This document shows positions 35,208-44,670 of a DNA stretch of 64,000 nucleotides, piece after piece. The notes under the pieces are model-generated. The model saw nothing but the letters and a program-made list of their open reading frames with translations, made no database searches and was not told the origin of the DNA. Source of the stretch: Singulisphaera acidiphila DSM 18658. Lineage in GTDB: Bacteria; Planctomycetota; Planctomycetia; Isosphaerales; Isosphaeraceae. The stretch spans positions 4,402,001 to 4,466,000 of the forward strand of contig NC_019892.1 in the NCBI RefSeq assembly GCF_000242455.2, read 5' to 3'. Made by a program: the position numbers and the translations under genes. How positions within the stretch are numbered: position 1 is the stretch's first letter; the number at the start of each line of letters is the position of its first letter.

Positions 35208-36968
35208 ATGAGCGAGTCGTCGGAGCAGCCTGACTCACCACCACAGACGGTCGGCGAGACTGCGGCCTGGGATAGCTCGGGAGCCACCGAGACTGCCGGG
35301 GGGACGCGGGATTTGACCGGGAAGACGCTCGGCGACTTCGAGGTCGAGCGCCTGCTCGGGCGTGGCGGGATGGGCGAGGTCTATCTCGCCCGCCAGATCA
35401 GCCTGAACCGCCCCGTGGCATTGAAGGTGCTGCGCACCGATATGCTCAACAACCCAACGTACCTCAGCCGGTTCGAAGCCGAGGCCACCGCCGTGGCCCG
35501 CTTGAATCACCCAAACATCGTTCACGTTTATATGCTCGGCTGCGTGGACAACATTCGGTTCATCGCCATGGAGTACGTCCAGGGGACGAACCTCCGCGAG
35601 TTCCTCATCAAAAAAGGAGCACTCGACCTCCCCCTGGCGCTCTCGATCATGAAGCAGACCGGGGTGGCCATCGGCGCGGCCGGCGAGATCGGCCTCATCC
35701 ATCGCGATATCAAGCCCGAGAACCTGCTACTGACCCGCAAGGGGCAGGTCAAGGTGGCCGACTTCGGCCTCTGCCGCGACTCGGATGCCGATAAGATCCA
35801 CCTGACCCAGCCCGGTGTGACGATGGGGACCCCCCAGTACATGAGTCCCGAGCAGGCGCAGGGGCATGCCCTCGACCACCGCAGCGACCTCTACTCGCTC
35901 GGGGTGACAGCCTACCATATGCTCACGGGGACCCCTCCATTCCGCGCCGAGACCGCGCTTGCGGTGGCTTTGAAGCACGTCAAGGATACCGCGGTCCGCC
36001 CGATCGTCCACCGGCCAGAGATTCCGGCCGAGCTCGAGCGGCTGGTCATGAAGTTGATGGAGAAGAAGCCGAAGGATCGTTACCAATCGGCCGCCGAGAT
36101 GCTCCGCGACCTGGCGAAGATTCGCGACTCGCTGCAAGCGACAACGGCCACGATCCCCGACGCCGACCTGGCGGGCGTCGGCAACGGGACCAGCACCCCG
36201 ACCTCCACCGCCGTGGCGGCCCCAGCCTCCAAGCCTTCCCGCACTCAGGCTGCCGCCCGTCCCAAAGGACCGGGGCTCGGAGCTCGCCTGTCGGCCGTCC
36301 GGCTCAGCACTGGCCAGACGACGGGTCTGATCTCTGCCTGCCTGGCGATCGGCCTCGTCTGGGGCTGGCTGACCCGCGAGCCCGACCTGATCTCAGAGTC
36401 GACTCCCCAGCGAGCGACCATGCCCGCGCTCTGGATGGTCCCCGAATGGAAGGACGTCCTCAAGCAAAACAGTCCCGAGGCCCAATACCGCTACGCGCAG
36501 CTTCACGTCGCCAAGACCGACCAGGAGGGGGCGTGGCTCGCCGTCCCCGGCAACTTTCCAAGTTCCCGTGAGTGGGCCTCCAAAGCGTACATCCAACTGG
36601 CGAGAGAACTTCTCCGCCGCCAAGACACCGACCGCCTCCGTGCCTTTGCCGCCGAGCTCAGACGCTGGCACTCCGACCGGATGCACGAGCAAGAACTGGC
36701 GATCATCGTGCAGGCCGCCGTCGACGCCCTCGACGGCAAAGTGGAAGACGTAATCGCCGGCCTCGGCCCCAAAAACCTCGACCCCAAAACGGTGATCGAC
36801 CCGGCCCTCCTCGAACTCTCGCTCGAGGTCACCGCACAGGCCGCGAACTCACGAGACGGCGAGTCGGTCAGGGTCCCCCAGGGTCTTCGCGAAATCCAGG
36901 CGAACCTGCTTCAGAGGCTGTATAATGTCGAGCTCCGCGAGCCGCTAGGTCGAAGCCGACTCGGTTGA
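35208..36968 (+). CDS. Eukaryote-like Ser/Thr protein kinase, membrane-anchored
   Basis: A 586-aa kinase. The catalytic domain (about 41-305) has GRGGMGEVYLA, Lys73 (VALKVL), HRD (165-167, LIHRDIKPENLLL), DFG (185-187) and MSPEQ. A Pro/Thr/Ala-rich linker leads to one membrane segment (about 371-388, TTGLISACLAIGLVWGWL), so the kinase is inside and a helical domain of about 190 residues is outside. It probably phosphorylates Ser/Thr in cytoplasmic proteins. It is 45 bases upstream of an FHA-phosphatase gene, suggesting a working pair. The ATG at 35208 was chosen over upstream starts. Confidence 0.95.
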   Translation: MSESSEQPDSPPQTVGETAAWDSSGATETAGGTRDLTGKTLGDFEVERLLGRGGMGEVYLARQISLNRPVALKVLRTDMLNNPTYLSRFEAEATAVARLNHPNIVHVYMLGCVDNIRFIAMEYVQGTNLREFLIKKGALDLPLALSIMKQTGVAIGAAGEIGLIHRDIKPENLLLTRKGQVKVADFGLCRDSDADKIHLTQPGVTMGTPQYMSPEQAQGHALDHRSDLYSLGVTAYHMLTGTPPFRAETALAVALKHVKDTAVRPIVHRPEIPAELERLVMKLMEKKPKDRYQSAAEMLRDLAKIRDSLQATTATIPDADLAGVGNGTSTPTSTAVAAPASKPSRTQAAARPKGPGLGARLSAVRLSTGQTTGLISACLAIGLVWGWLTREPDLISESTPQRATMPALWMVPEWKDVLKQNSPEAQYRYAQLHVAKTDQEGAWLAVPGNFPSSREWASKAYIQLARELLRRQDTDRLRAFAAELRRWHSDRMHEQELAIIVQAAVDALDGKVEDVIAGLGPKNLDPKTVIDPALLELSLEVTAQAANSRDGESVRVPQGLREIQANLLQRLYNVELREPLGRSRLG

Positions 36969-37013
36969 AACCCTCTCTTATCCCGCGGTCCGTCGCGTTA
37001 CGGAGTTCTTCGT

Positions 37014-38720
37014 ATGGCGATCCTGAAACGGGTCACCGGTCACCCCGCCGGGCAAATTATCGAGCTGAAGGGGGATGTGACCGTCATCGGTCGCTCGCCC
37101 GAGTGTCACATCGTTCTCGACCCGAACGGGGTGAGCCGACGACACGCCGAGGTTCGCCGCGTGGGCGAGAAGTTCTTCCTGGCCGACCTCCACTCCCGGA
37201 ACCTGACCAAGGTCAATAACAGCCGAGTCGAGCCCGGCAAGGACCACCCCCTTCAGCCGGGCGATCGCATCAACATCTGCGACGTCGAATTCCTCTACTT
37301 CACCACCCCGCCCAAGGAGACCGGACCCCGCGAAGTGGGCGACGTGATGGTCGTGACTGAGGAGGAGATCGAAGACCCGAACATACACACGCTCGACGCC
37401 TCGCGCTCGAGCGCCCTGGCCAGCGCGGTCCGGCCCGAAGTCAAGCTCAAGGCGATTCTCGAGATCACCCGCAACCTCTCGACCGAGTTGCGGATCGATA
37501 CCGTCGCCCCCAAAATCCTCGACTCGCTGATGGAGCTTTTCCCCCAGGCCGAGCGGCTCTTCCTGATCCTGCTCGATCCGATCACCAAACGGCTGGTCCG
37601 CAAGGCATTCAAGTATCGGCCCAACCGCCGGTCCTCGTCGGCGTTCGCGACGGTTCCCGAAGACGAAATCCCGATGAGCATCAGCCGGTCGATCGTCAAC
37701 CACGTGCTCGGCCAGAAGAAGGCGGTACTCAGTCAGGACGCCGGCAACGACAAGAACTTGCCCACGAGCGCCTCGATCGCCGACCTTAAGATTCGCTCGG
37801 TCATGTGCGTGCCCCTCTTGACCCCCGACAACCAGGCGCTCGGCATCATCCAACTCGACACCAGCGACCGCAAGCAGTTCCTCCAGGAGGACCTCGACGT
37901 CCTGGCAGCCGTCGCCAGCCAGGCCGCCATCGCCGTCCAGAACGCGGCGATGCACGAGACCCTGCTGGAACGCGAGCGGATGGAGCGTGACCTGAAGCTG
38001 GCCGAGCAGGTCCAGAAGCGGTTCCTGCCCCAGTCGGTCCCCAAGGTCCCCGGCTTCGAGTTCTTCGCCCACTATGACCCTGCCTACGAAGTCGGCGGCG
38101 ATTATTACGACTTCGTCAAGCTCTCCAACGACCGCTGGGCGATCGCGCTGGGGGACGTTTCGGGCAAGGGGGTCGCCGCCGCCCTGATGATGGCCAAGTT
38201 CTCGGGCGACACCCGGTTCTGCATCCTCACCGAGGACGCGCCGGGCACTGCGGCCACCGAGTTGAACAGCCTGCTCTACGCCGCCGGGATCGAAGAGAAG
38301 TTCATCACCCTGAGCCTGAGCATCCTCGACCCCAAGACGCGAAAGCTCACGCTCTGCTCGGCCGGCCATCTGCCCATCTTGATCCGGCGGGCTGGTGGGA
38401 CCGTCGAAGAGATCGGCGAGGATATCGCCGGGTTCCCGCTCGGGATCATGGACTACTCGTCGTATCAGGAAACCGAGATCACGCTCAACCCCGGTGACGT
38501 CGCCGTGATTCACTCCGACGGCGTGACCGACGCGCGAAGCACGCGCGAGGAACTGTACGACTCCCGTGACAACCGCCGGCTTCTGAAGCGGCTCGCCGAG
38601 TCGCCCGGAAGCGCCGAGGCCGTCGGCCGCTCGATTCTCCAGGACATTCGTGAATTCTCGGCCGGCCACTCGCAGGCCGACGACATCACCCTGATTTGCT
38701 TCGGACCGACGGCCGGTTGA
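37014..38720 (+). CDS. FHA-GAF-PP2C (RsbU/SpoIIE type) protein phosphatase
   Basis: A 568-aa protein of three parts. An N-terminal FHA domain (about 1-100: VIGRSPECHIVL, GVSRRHAEV) binds phosphothreonine. A GAF domain follows (about 140-325: RIDTVAPKILDSL, IRSVMCVPLLT, AVASQAAIAVQ), then a short coiled coil (LERERMERDLKLAEQVQKRFLPQ). A SpoIIE-type PP2C ends it, with VGGDYYDFV, LGDVSGKGVAAALMMA, LCSAGHLPIL, IHSDGVTDA and SQADDITLI. It may bind the phosphorylated upstream kinase and dephosphorylate it or an anti-anti-sigma factor. Start at 37014 with GGAG upstream. Confidence 0.96.
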   Translation: MAILKRVTGHPAGQIIELKGDVTVIGRSPECHIVLDPNGVSRRHAEVRRVGEKFFLADLHSRNLTKVNNSRVEPGKDHPLQPGDRINICDVEFLYFTTPPKETGPREVGDVMVVTEEEIEDPNIHTLDASRSSALASAVRPEVKLKAILEITRNLSTELRIDTVAPKILDSLMELFPQAERLFLILLDPITKRLVRKAFKYRPNRRSSSAFATVPEDEIPMSISRSIVNHVLGQKKAVLSQDAGNDKNLPTSASIADLKIRSVMCVPLLTPDNQALGIIQLDTSDRKQFLQEDLDVLAAVASQAAIAVQNAAMHETLLERERMERDLKLAEQVQKRFLPQSVPKVPGFEFFAHYDPAYEVGGDYYDFVKLSNDRWAIALGDVSGKGVAAALMMAKFSGDTRFCILTEDAPGTAATELNSLLYAAGIEEKFITLSLSILDPKTRKLTLCSAGHLPILIRRAGGTVEEIGEDIAGFPLGIMDYSSYQETEITLNPGDVAVIHSDGVTDARSTREELYDSRDNRRLLKRLAESPGSAEAVGRSILQDIREFSAGHSQADDITLICFGPTAG

Positions 38721-38741
38721 TCGATCATCCCGCAAAGCCGA

Positions 38742-38839
38742 CGGGGAACGTCAGCTCCCTTGGCTGCGGCTTCACTCCATCGCAAAAATGCATAGAAAGA
38801 CAGGGAGTTGACGCTCCCCACTCGCCTTTCAAGCGAGCG
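38742..38839. repeat. Inverted repeat (family B)
   Basis: GGGGAACGTCAGCTCCCT (38742-38759) is an 18-base inverted match, with two mismatches, to AGGGAGTTGACGCTCCCC (38802-38819) across 42 bases. A second short dyad CTCGC...GCGAG follows at 38821-38839. The bases 38805-38827 match the reverse complement of 51048-51070 at 20 of 23 positions. Confidence 0.6.
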
Positions 38840-38855
38840 AAGAGATGAAAGAATC

Positions 38856-40454
38856 ATGTCGCTAAAAATCGCTAACGTTCGCCTGGAATTGGATGATCCC
38901 GAGGACGCGCTGCCCGGAAAGATTTCGGAACGGCTCGGCCTGGGGCAGGACTCGATCACCCACTGGCGGATCCTCCGCAAGAGCCTCGACGCGCGCCGGC
39001 ACGACGACCTGCACTTTGTCTACTCGGCCGAGGTCGAGGTCCCTGACCGGGAGGCGGAGCTCGTCGGACGCAGCCGCGGGGCCGACCTCGAACGGTTCGA
39101 GGCCGAGCAGTTCGACTGGCCGACGCCGGGTGCTGTCCCGCTCGCCCATCGTCCTGTGATTATCGGCGCGGGCCCCGCCGGCCTGTTCGCAGGCTACCTT
39201 CTCGCCCTGGACGGCTACCGCCCCTTGATTCTCGAGCGCGGGCGCGAGGTCAAGGATCGGGTCGCCGACGTCCGCAAGTTCGACGCCGGGGGGCCGGTCG
39301 ACCCGGAGAGCAACTACCTGTTCGGGGAAGGGGGGGCCGGGACATTCAGCGACGGTAAACTCACCAGCCGAAGCTCTGGTCCCGACGTCCGCCGGGTGCT
39401 CGAAATCCTCGCCGACTGCCACGGCAAGCCCTCGATCCTCTACGAACATCGCCCCCACCTCGGCTCGAACCGGCTCCCTTTGGTCGTCCGTACCTTGCGG
39501 CGCAAGCTCGAGGAGTTGGGGGGCGAGGTCCGTTTCTCGTGCCGCGTCGAGGATCTCGACATTGCCGACGGCCGGCTCCGTGGCCTCGGAACCAGCTCGG
39601 GTTATATTCCGGCCGACGCCTCGATCCTGGCGGTCGGCCATAGCGCCCGCGATACGTACTCGATGCTGCTCCGTCGCGGCGTCCCGCTGGAGGCGAAGCC
39701 GTTCCAGCTCGGCGTCCGGATCGAGCAGCCGCAGGGGCAGGTGAACGTCGCCCGCTACGGCGCGAAAGCCGACCACCCGGCCCTGGGAGCAGCCGACTAC
39801 AACCTGGTGGCCCGCGCCGGCGGCCGCGATCTGTTTACCTTCTGCATGTGCGCCGGCGGCTACGTCATGCCCAGCGTGAGCGAGCCCGGCTACTTCTGCA
39901 CCAACGGCATGAGCGAGAGTCGGCACGACTCTCCGTTCGCCAACAGCGGCCTGGTCGTGACGATCACCCCCGAGGACACGGGGAGCCGGCACCCGCTGGC
40001 AGGAGTCCACTTCCAACAGCGGTTCGAGCGTCTGGCCTACCTGGCCGGCCGGCGGACCTACGCCGCGCCGATCCAGCGGGCCCGCGACTTCCTGGCCGAT
40101 CGCCCGAGCCACGGGCAAGTCCCGAGCAGCTATCCCCGAGGCACCGTGCCGATCGACCTCGGCCTCATCCTTCCATCGATCGTGCTGCAAGTCCTGGAGC
40201 GGGGCCTGCCGATCATGGACCGGCGGTTCTTCGGCCTCTTCCTCAAAGACGCCACCCTCACCGGCCCGGAATCCCGTGGCAGTTCGCCGGTCCGCCTCCC
40301 CCGTGACCCGAACACGCGGCAGTCCCCAACCGTGGTCGGTCTCTACCCTTGCGGCGAAGGTGCTGGCTATGCCGGCGGCATCATTAGCGCGGCCGTCGAC
40401 GGCGTCCGCACCGCGCGAGCCCTGGTAGCCTCCTACGCCCGCCCGGGAGGATAA
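38856..40454 (+). CDS. FAD/NAD(P)-dependent oxidoreductase (COG2509-like)
   Basis: A 532-aa flavoprotein-like dehydrogenase. It has a distinctive N-terminal domain (about 1-95, LKIANVRLELDDPEDALPGK), the dinucleotide-binding motif IIGAGPAGLFAGYLLA (about residue 105), SNYLFGEGGAGTFSDGKLTSR, and a C-terminal second flavin motif LYPCGEGAGYAGGIISAAVDG. It belongs to the uncharacterised FAD-dependent dehydrogenase group related to thiazole biosynthesis and glutamate synthase-type flavoproteins. Its substrate is unknown. ATG 38856 gives the family's usual N-terminus. Confidence 0.9.
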   Translation: MSLKIANVRLELDDPEDALPGKISERLGLGQDSITHWRILRKSLDARRHDDLHFVYSAEVEVPDREAELVGRSRGADLERFEAEQFDWPTPGAVPLAHRPVIIGAGPAGLFAGYLLALDGYRPLILERGREVKDRVADVRKFDAGGPVDPESNYLFGEGGAGTFSDGKLTSRSSGPDVRRVLEILADCHGKPSILYEHRPHLGSNRLPLVVRTLRRKLEELGGEVRFSCRVEDLDIADGRLRGLGTSSGYIPADASILAVGHSARDTYSMLLRRGVPLEAKPFQLGVRIEQPQGQVNVARYGAKADHPALGAADYNLVARAGGRDLFTFCMCAGGYVMPSVSEPGYFCTNGMSESRHDSPFANSGLVVTITPEDTGSRHPLAGVHFQQRFERLAYLAGRRTYAAPIQRARDFLADRPSHGQVPSSYPRGTVPIDLGLILPSIVLQVLERGLPIMDRRFFGLFLKDATLTGPESRGSSPVRLPRDPNTRQSPTVVGLYPCGEGAGYAGGIISAAVDGVRTARALVASYARPGG

Positions 40455-40486
40455 GCGGCCTCCTTTCTTGAGGGGCAAGGCGCGAC

Positions 40487-40669
40487 ATGAATCGCGTCGT
40501 GATTTTGCCAGGATCGGCATCAATAATTCTTGATTTCCTGGCAAGCAGTGTGTCGATTCCTGATATCCTCAAGAATTACCCGGATCTCGAAGGAACCGAC
40601 ATCCTGGCATGTATCGCCTACATGTGCGCAGCTTCCACGCAAGCATTACATCGAAATCGAGGAGGGTGA
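40487..40669 (+). pseudogene. Remnant of a DUF433 antitoxin-like gene
   Basis: The frame reads ILDFLASSVSIPDILKNYPD and then DILACIAYMCAAS, matching the C-terminal part of DUF433 proteins (usually ...LASGVSIEEILEDYPDLT..DIRACLAYAA). The N-terminal half with the GTRI motif is missing, so it is truncated. DUF433 genes commonly precede DUF5615 toxin-like genes, as here. Confidence 0.6.
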
Positions 40670-40675
40670 CCGACC

Positions 40676-40790
40676 CTTCTCAAACTCGACGAGAACCTGG
40701 GCAAATGGAGCAGGCAACTCACGGTTCGCAGACGCCAGTCACAATGTCGCCACGGTGGTGGAACAGGGCCTTTCCAGCACGTTTGATTGA
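40676..40790 (+). pseudogene. Frameshifted remnant of a DUF5615 (PIN-like) gene
   Basis: LLKLDENLGKWSRQL (start codon region at 40676) matches the N-terminus of DUF5615 proteins, and DASHNVATVVEQGLSSTFD follows in another frame, matching the next conserved segment (HDVATV.EQGLSG..D). The two parts are separated by a frameshift, and the gene ends early at a TGA. It follows the DUF433 remnant, so a decayed toxin-antitoxin pair lies here. Confidence 0.6.
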
Positions 40791-41287
40791 AGTCATTGGT
40801 GCCGAACCCCGCTAACTGATGACACCTGGTCGTGCCGATGTACCTGCTGAGGATATCCTGACGGGGATTGCGTTGGCCGGGATGGACGTCAACATCTTCG
40901 TCCGGCTTGGCGTCGTGGTGCAGACCGGCCTGGCGTGAAAGAACTCCATTCTGATCTGATCGTCGAGTTCGCACGCGATCCCCTTCACGAAGGAGCGTCC
41001 CGGTTCGAAGCGGCCTTTGAGGGCGCCAAGGTCCGGCTCCGTCCGACCATCATGACCTCGCCTTCATCCACGTGGGCTTCTCGTTGATCATCGCCCAAGA
41101 GGCAAGAGCCCGTTTCTTGTTGTCCATGGGAACGCGTCAAATACATTCATTAAATTCTGACCCGTTGAATTCACAGATCTGCTAGTTAAACTAATCGCAG
41201 CGTCGTCAAGATTTGCTTGTGCTCGATCCGAGAACAAGCAATCGCCCCCCTATGTCCAGTTCCCGGACAACCCGAGAGGCGTTTGGC
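40791..41287. other. Intergenic region after the DUF433/DUF5615 remnants
   Basis: About 500 bases without a supported gene. It looks like decayed or non-coding sequence, with short frames lacking domain character. The promoter of the following cytochrome gene should lie near its end. Confidence 0.4.
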
Positions 41288-43063
41288 ATGTCATCCATAC
41301 GATGCATAAGCGTAACCACGTTAATGCTGATTGGAACCTGCAGCGCATACGCGGCGGACCTTCCCCAAACGCGAAATGCCTATGTCGCAACCCAAGATCC
41401 CTTTGGGGAATCCGTAACCCAGGTCGTGTATCTGGATCAGAACTGGTCCCCCAAGGAAAGCCTTGAATTCTACTTTACTTCGCAAGGCTCCCAACTCATC
41501 CCCTACGAGTGGTTTCTGGCTCTCGAGCAACCCGGGGCTACGACTCCATTTCGCGACAACCAAAATATTCTAAAATACAGATATTTACCGCAAAATCAAG
41601 GTCCGATGAATCCTGACGGCCTCCCGGTGGGATTCGTGGCAGGACAGGGCGTCGGACGACGCTGGCTGGGAATGTCTTGCGCAGCCTGCCATACCGCCGA
41701 AATCCGCCTAGGCACGACCGGCTATCGTGTGGACGGAGCTCCGGCCCAAGCCGACGCTCAGGCCTTTCTATCGGATTTGTCGGCCGCTTTGCGGCAGACG
41801 TTGGACGATCCGGCGAAGTTCGACCGATTTGCCACCAACATCCTCGTAAATCAGGACTCTCCGGCAAATCGAGCAGAGTTACGGAGGCTGGTCGAGAGTT
41901 CGGCCAAAACTCGCTCGGGCTACAACCAGAGAAACTTCCCTGGCTTTGATCCCGCCCGCACTGAGGCCACTGAACCCACGCGTTTCGGCCGGCTCGACGC
42001 AGTCGATGCCATTGTGAATGAGGTGTATTGGCACGCGGTGAAGGCCCCCGAGTCCAGTCCGCCGACCGTGGTATCCAAGACGGCTGACGCCCCGGTCAGC
42101 TACCCTTTCCTGTGGGATACTCCCCAGCATGACCGGGTGCAATGGCTCGGAATCGCAAAGAGCGGCGGCCTCCTGGACATCTTTAGCCTCTCCCGTAACG
42201 TTGGCGAGGTCCTCGGGGTCTTCGGCGATTTCACCATCCCCAACGAGCCCTCTCTGCTGACGTTCGGCTACCCTTCGTCGGTCAAGTTCTCAGGACTCGA
42301 GGATTTAGAAGATCAGGTAAAGAACCTCTGGTCACCGCTCTGGCCCGAGGACTTCCCGAAAATTGACCAAACAGCGGCCGCCAAAGGAGCCAAGCTCTAC
42401 CGCACTAAGCTCGATGGCATATCGGCATGTATCGACTGCCATGCCGTGATCAACCGGACGAACCCTCATCGATCCGTGAAAGCGATCATGAAAGCCACGG
42501 GAACCGACTCGCGGACGGCAGACAACTTCTTCAACACCAGGAGGTCCTCGGGGAAACTTGCGGGAGCTAATGTCAACTTCGTTCCGTTCACCGCCAAGGT
42601 TCCTCCGGATGCCGACGCCGACACGATGCTGACCAACGTGACCATTGGCGTCATCCTTGGCCGCACGACAGGCGCACCTCCCGACGAATTGAGCCGGGTT
42701 GATTTCCAAGGCGAACGTCTTCCCGCGTTCACTCTGGAGGCAAACTTAGGTCCGAAATACAAGGCCCGACCACTCAACGGAATCTGGGCGACTGCCCCCT
42801 ACCTCCACAATGGTTCTGTCCCGAATTTGGACGCGTTGCTCCGCACCACTCCAGAACGCCCCAAGTCATTCAGCATCGGAGTTCGTTCCTTCGACCCCGT
42901 CCGCGTCGGATATCTGACCGAAGTCGCCGGCTTTCCCCATTTCGAGGTTTTCAATCCGGACGGGACGCCGATCGTCGGGAACTCGAACGCCGGCCATGAA
43001 TTTGGCGTCCAGTTGGATGACGAGCAGCGGCGGCAGCTCATTGAATATCTCAAATCTCTGTAA
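41288..43063 (+). CDS. Exported diheme cytochrome c (peroxidase/RoxA-like)
   Basis: A 591-aa protein. A signal peptide (MSSIRCISVTTLMLIGTCSA, cleavage near YAA/DLP) is followed by two heme motifs, CAACH (131-135) and CIDCH (381-385). The spacing and the C-terminal LNGIWATAPYLHNGSVPNLD resemble the bacterial diheme cytochrome c peroxidase superfamily, including the RoxA-type oxygenases. It acts outside the cytoplasm, on peroxide or an organic substrate not deducible here. An upstream in-frame start at 41213 would add 25 residues before the signal. It is followed by two secreted peptidase genes. Confidence 0.88.
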   Translation: MSSIRCISVTTLMLIGTCSAYAADLPQTRNAYVATQDPFGESVTQVVYLDQNWSPKESLEFYFTSQGSQLIPYEWFLALEQPGATTPFRDNQNILKYRYLPQNQGPMNPDGLPVGFVAGQGVGRRWLGMSCAACHTAEIRLGTTGYRVDGAPAQADAQAFLSDLSAALRQTLDDPAKFDRFATNILVNQDSPANRAELRRLVESSAKTRSGYNQRNFPGFDPARTEATEPTRFGRLDAVDAIVNEVYWHAVKAPESSPPTVVSKTADAPVSYPFLWDTPQHDRVQWLGIAKSGGLLDIFSLSRNVGEVLGVFGDFTIPNEPSLLTFGYPSSVKFSGLEDLEDQVKNLWSPLWPEDFPKIDQTAAAKGAKLYRTKLDGISACIDCHAVINRTNPHRSVKAIMKATGTDSRTADNFFNTRRSSGKLAGANVNFVPFTAKVPPDADADTMLTNVTIGVILGRTTGAPPDELSRVDFQGERLPAFTLEANLGPKYKARPLNGIWATAPYLHNGSVPNLDALLRTTPERPKSFSIGVRSFDPVRVGYLTEVAGFPHFEVFNPDGTPIVGNSNAGHEFGVQLDDEQRRQLIEYLKSL

Positions 43064-43301
43064 GCAGAAAACACACAATAACAAAACGATTTCTACATTC
43101 TTCCGGCCAACTCCCATTATCGACAGCTTCAACCTTCCGACCCTTCTCGTCGAAGGGTCGCGGATCCGCACAAATAAGTGATCCAGGGTCCGCATACGGA
43201 AGCCACGAGCCTCGCGGATCATCTGCTCCTGCAAAAAACGAGGGATACCGTAGGGCTCGTAAAACGCTCGAAGATTGCATTCTTCACAGGAAAACCGAAT
43301 C
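43064..43301. other. Intergenic region
   Basis: About 240 bases between two plus-strand genes. It has no supported gene; the sequence is somewhat AT-richer than the flanks. Confidence 0.35.
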
Positions 43302-44495
43302 ATGAAACGCTTAGCTCTATCATGTGCATTTTTTTCGTGCGTCTCGGGAATCGCGATGATTGTGAGTTTGGCGAATCGAGCCGCCATTGGTAAGGACGAC
43401 GCTCCCGCGCAGGTCGCCCCGGCCAAAGCAGCATCCACACCGACACCTCCGCCAACCTCTCCGATCACCCATCAGATCATGGAGGGCTATTCGTCCGAAC
43501 TCCAAGCTTCGATCGAATCACGTGATGCAACGATCGCCGGTTCCAGAGCCACCACAAATGGGAGCGCACTGGAGTCGGTCATCTCGTTCATCCAACGCTG
43601 GCCAGCCAACTCCAAAGTCCGGGTGGCCTTCCTCGACGGCGATGAGACCCTCCACCGCTCGGTCATCGACGCGGCCAAACCCTGGCAGAACTTCGTCAAC
43701 CTGCAACTTGACTTCATCAACCCGACAACCAACAAGCCCCGTCGCTGGACAACCCAGGACACGACACACGCAGCGGAAATCCGGGTATCGTTCGATCAAG
43801 AGGGCTACTGGTCGCTCGTCGGCAACGATAGTAATAATGCCTCGATCGGTGTTCCAGGAAGGCCGGACGGTGGGAGGCCGAACCAACGATCGATGAACTT
43901 CGCCAAGTTCAAAACCGGCCTCCCGGCCGACTTCAAGGGAACGGTGCTCCACGAGTTCGGACATGCGCTGGGCTTCCAGCACGAGCATCAGCACCCGACC
44001 CAAGGCTGCAATCTAGACTTCCGCTTCAATGACGACCCCGGTTATGTCCGCACCCGCGACTCGTTCGGCCAATTCATCGCTGACTCTGCCCAGCGTCGTC
44101 CCGGCATCTACACCGTCCTTGGTGGTCCGCCGAACAATTGGCCTCGTTCGCAGGTCGACTTCAACCTCAAGCAACTCCCCCCGTCAAACGCGTTCCAGGT
44201 CGGGCCGTTCGACCGAAAATCCATCATGAAGTATTACTTCCCCGATTGGATGTTCCGTCAGGGACCGGCAAGCCACTGCTTCAGCGCCGGCCAAAATCTC
44301 GTGCTCTCCGATCAGGACAAGGTCGGAGCCAGGGGCGCCTACCCGAAGCCGCCCGTGCCGGGAACGCCGGAATCGAATCTGCCGGTTGCCGTAAATTCGG
44401 AAGCACTGCGGAGGGCCGCGATCGATGCGTTGCTGACGCTCCAAGACCTAAGCCCGGATTCCCGCGCCCATTATGAGTCGTTGCAACAGCCATAG
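43302..44495 (+). CDS. Exported metzincin-type zinc metallopeptidase
   Basis: A 397-aa protein. A signal-like N-terminus (MKRLALSCAFFSCVSGIAMI) leads to a Pro/Ala-rich linker. The extended zinc motif is HEFGHALGFQHEHQHP (His217, Glu218, His221, Gly224, His227), the HExxHxxGxxH pattern of metzincins; the following HQHP is astacin-like. A Met-turn follows (SIMKYYFPDW, near 310). It should cleave proteins outside the cell or in the periplasm. It lies between the diheme cytochrome and a serine protease gene on the same strand. The start at 43302 has AGGA upstream. Confidence 0.88.
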   Translation: MKRLALSCAFFSCVSGIAMIVSLANRAAIGKDDAPAQVAPAKAASTPTPPPTSPITHQIMEGYSSELQASIESRDATIAGSRATTNGSALESVISFIQRWPANSKVRVAFLDGDETLHRSVIDAAKPWQNFVNLQLDFINPTTNKPRRWTTQDTTHAAEIRVSFDQEGYWSLVGNDSNNASIGVPGRPDGGRPNQRSMNFAKFKTGLPADFKGTVLHEFGHALGFQHEHQHPTQGCNLDFRFNDDPGYVRTRDSFGQFIADSAQRRPGIYTVLGGPPNNWPRSQVDFNLKQLPPSNAFQVGPFDRKSIMKYYFPDWMFRQGPASHCFSAGQNLVLSDQDKVGARGAYPKPPVPGTPESNLPVAVNSEALRRAAIDALLTLQDLSPDSRAHYESLQQP

Positions 44496-44670
44496 CCCTC
44501 ATTTCGCGGAACTGGCCTCACCCGTGCATTGGGGTGTTCTGAATCGCCCATCGCGATACCCAATCCTGCTCCAAAGCCGGGTATCGCGACCAATTCCGCC
44601 ACCCCACAATGAACGTTTTCACAACCAGATCGGGGCACAAATCCAGAGGCGATTTTTTAGGAGATAATCA
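44496..44670. other. Intergenic region
   Basis: 175 bases with no supported gene. AGGAGA about 10 bases before the next start is a strong ribosome binding site. Confidence 0.35.

Noticed and set aside
36978-38735. A 585-residue minus-strand frame antisense to the FHA phosphatase
   Set aside because: The plus-strand reading shows FHA, GAF and PP2C motifs; the antisense frame shows none.
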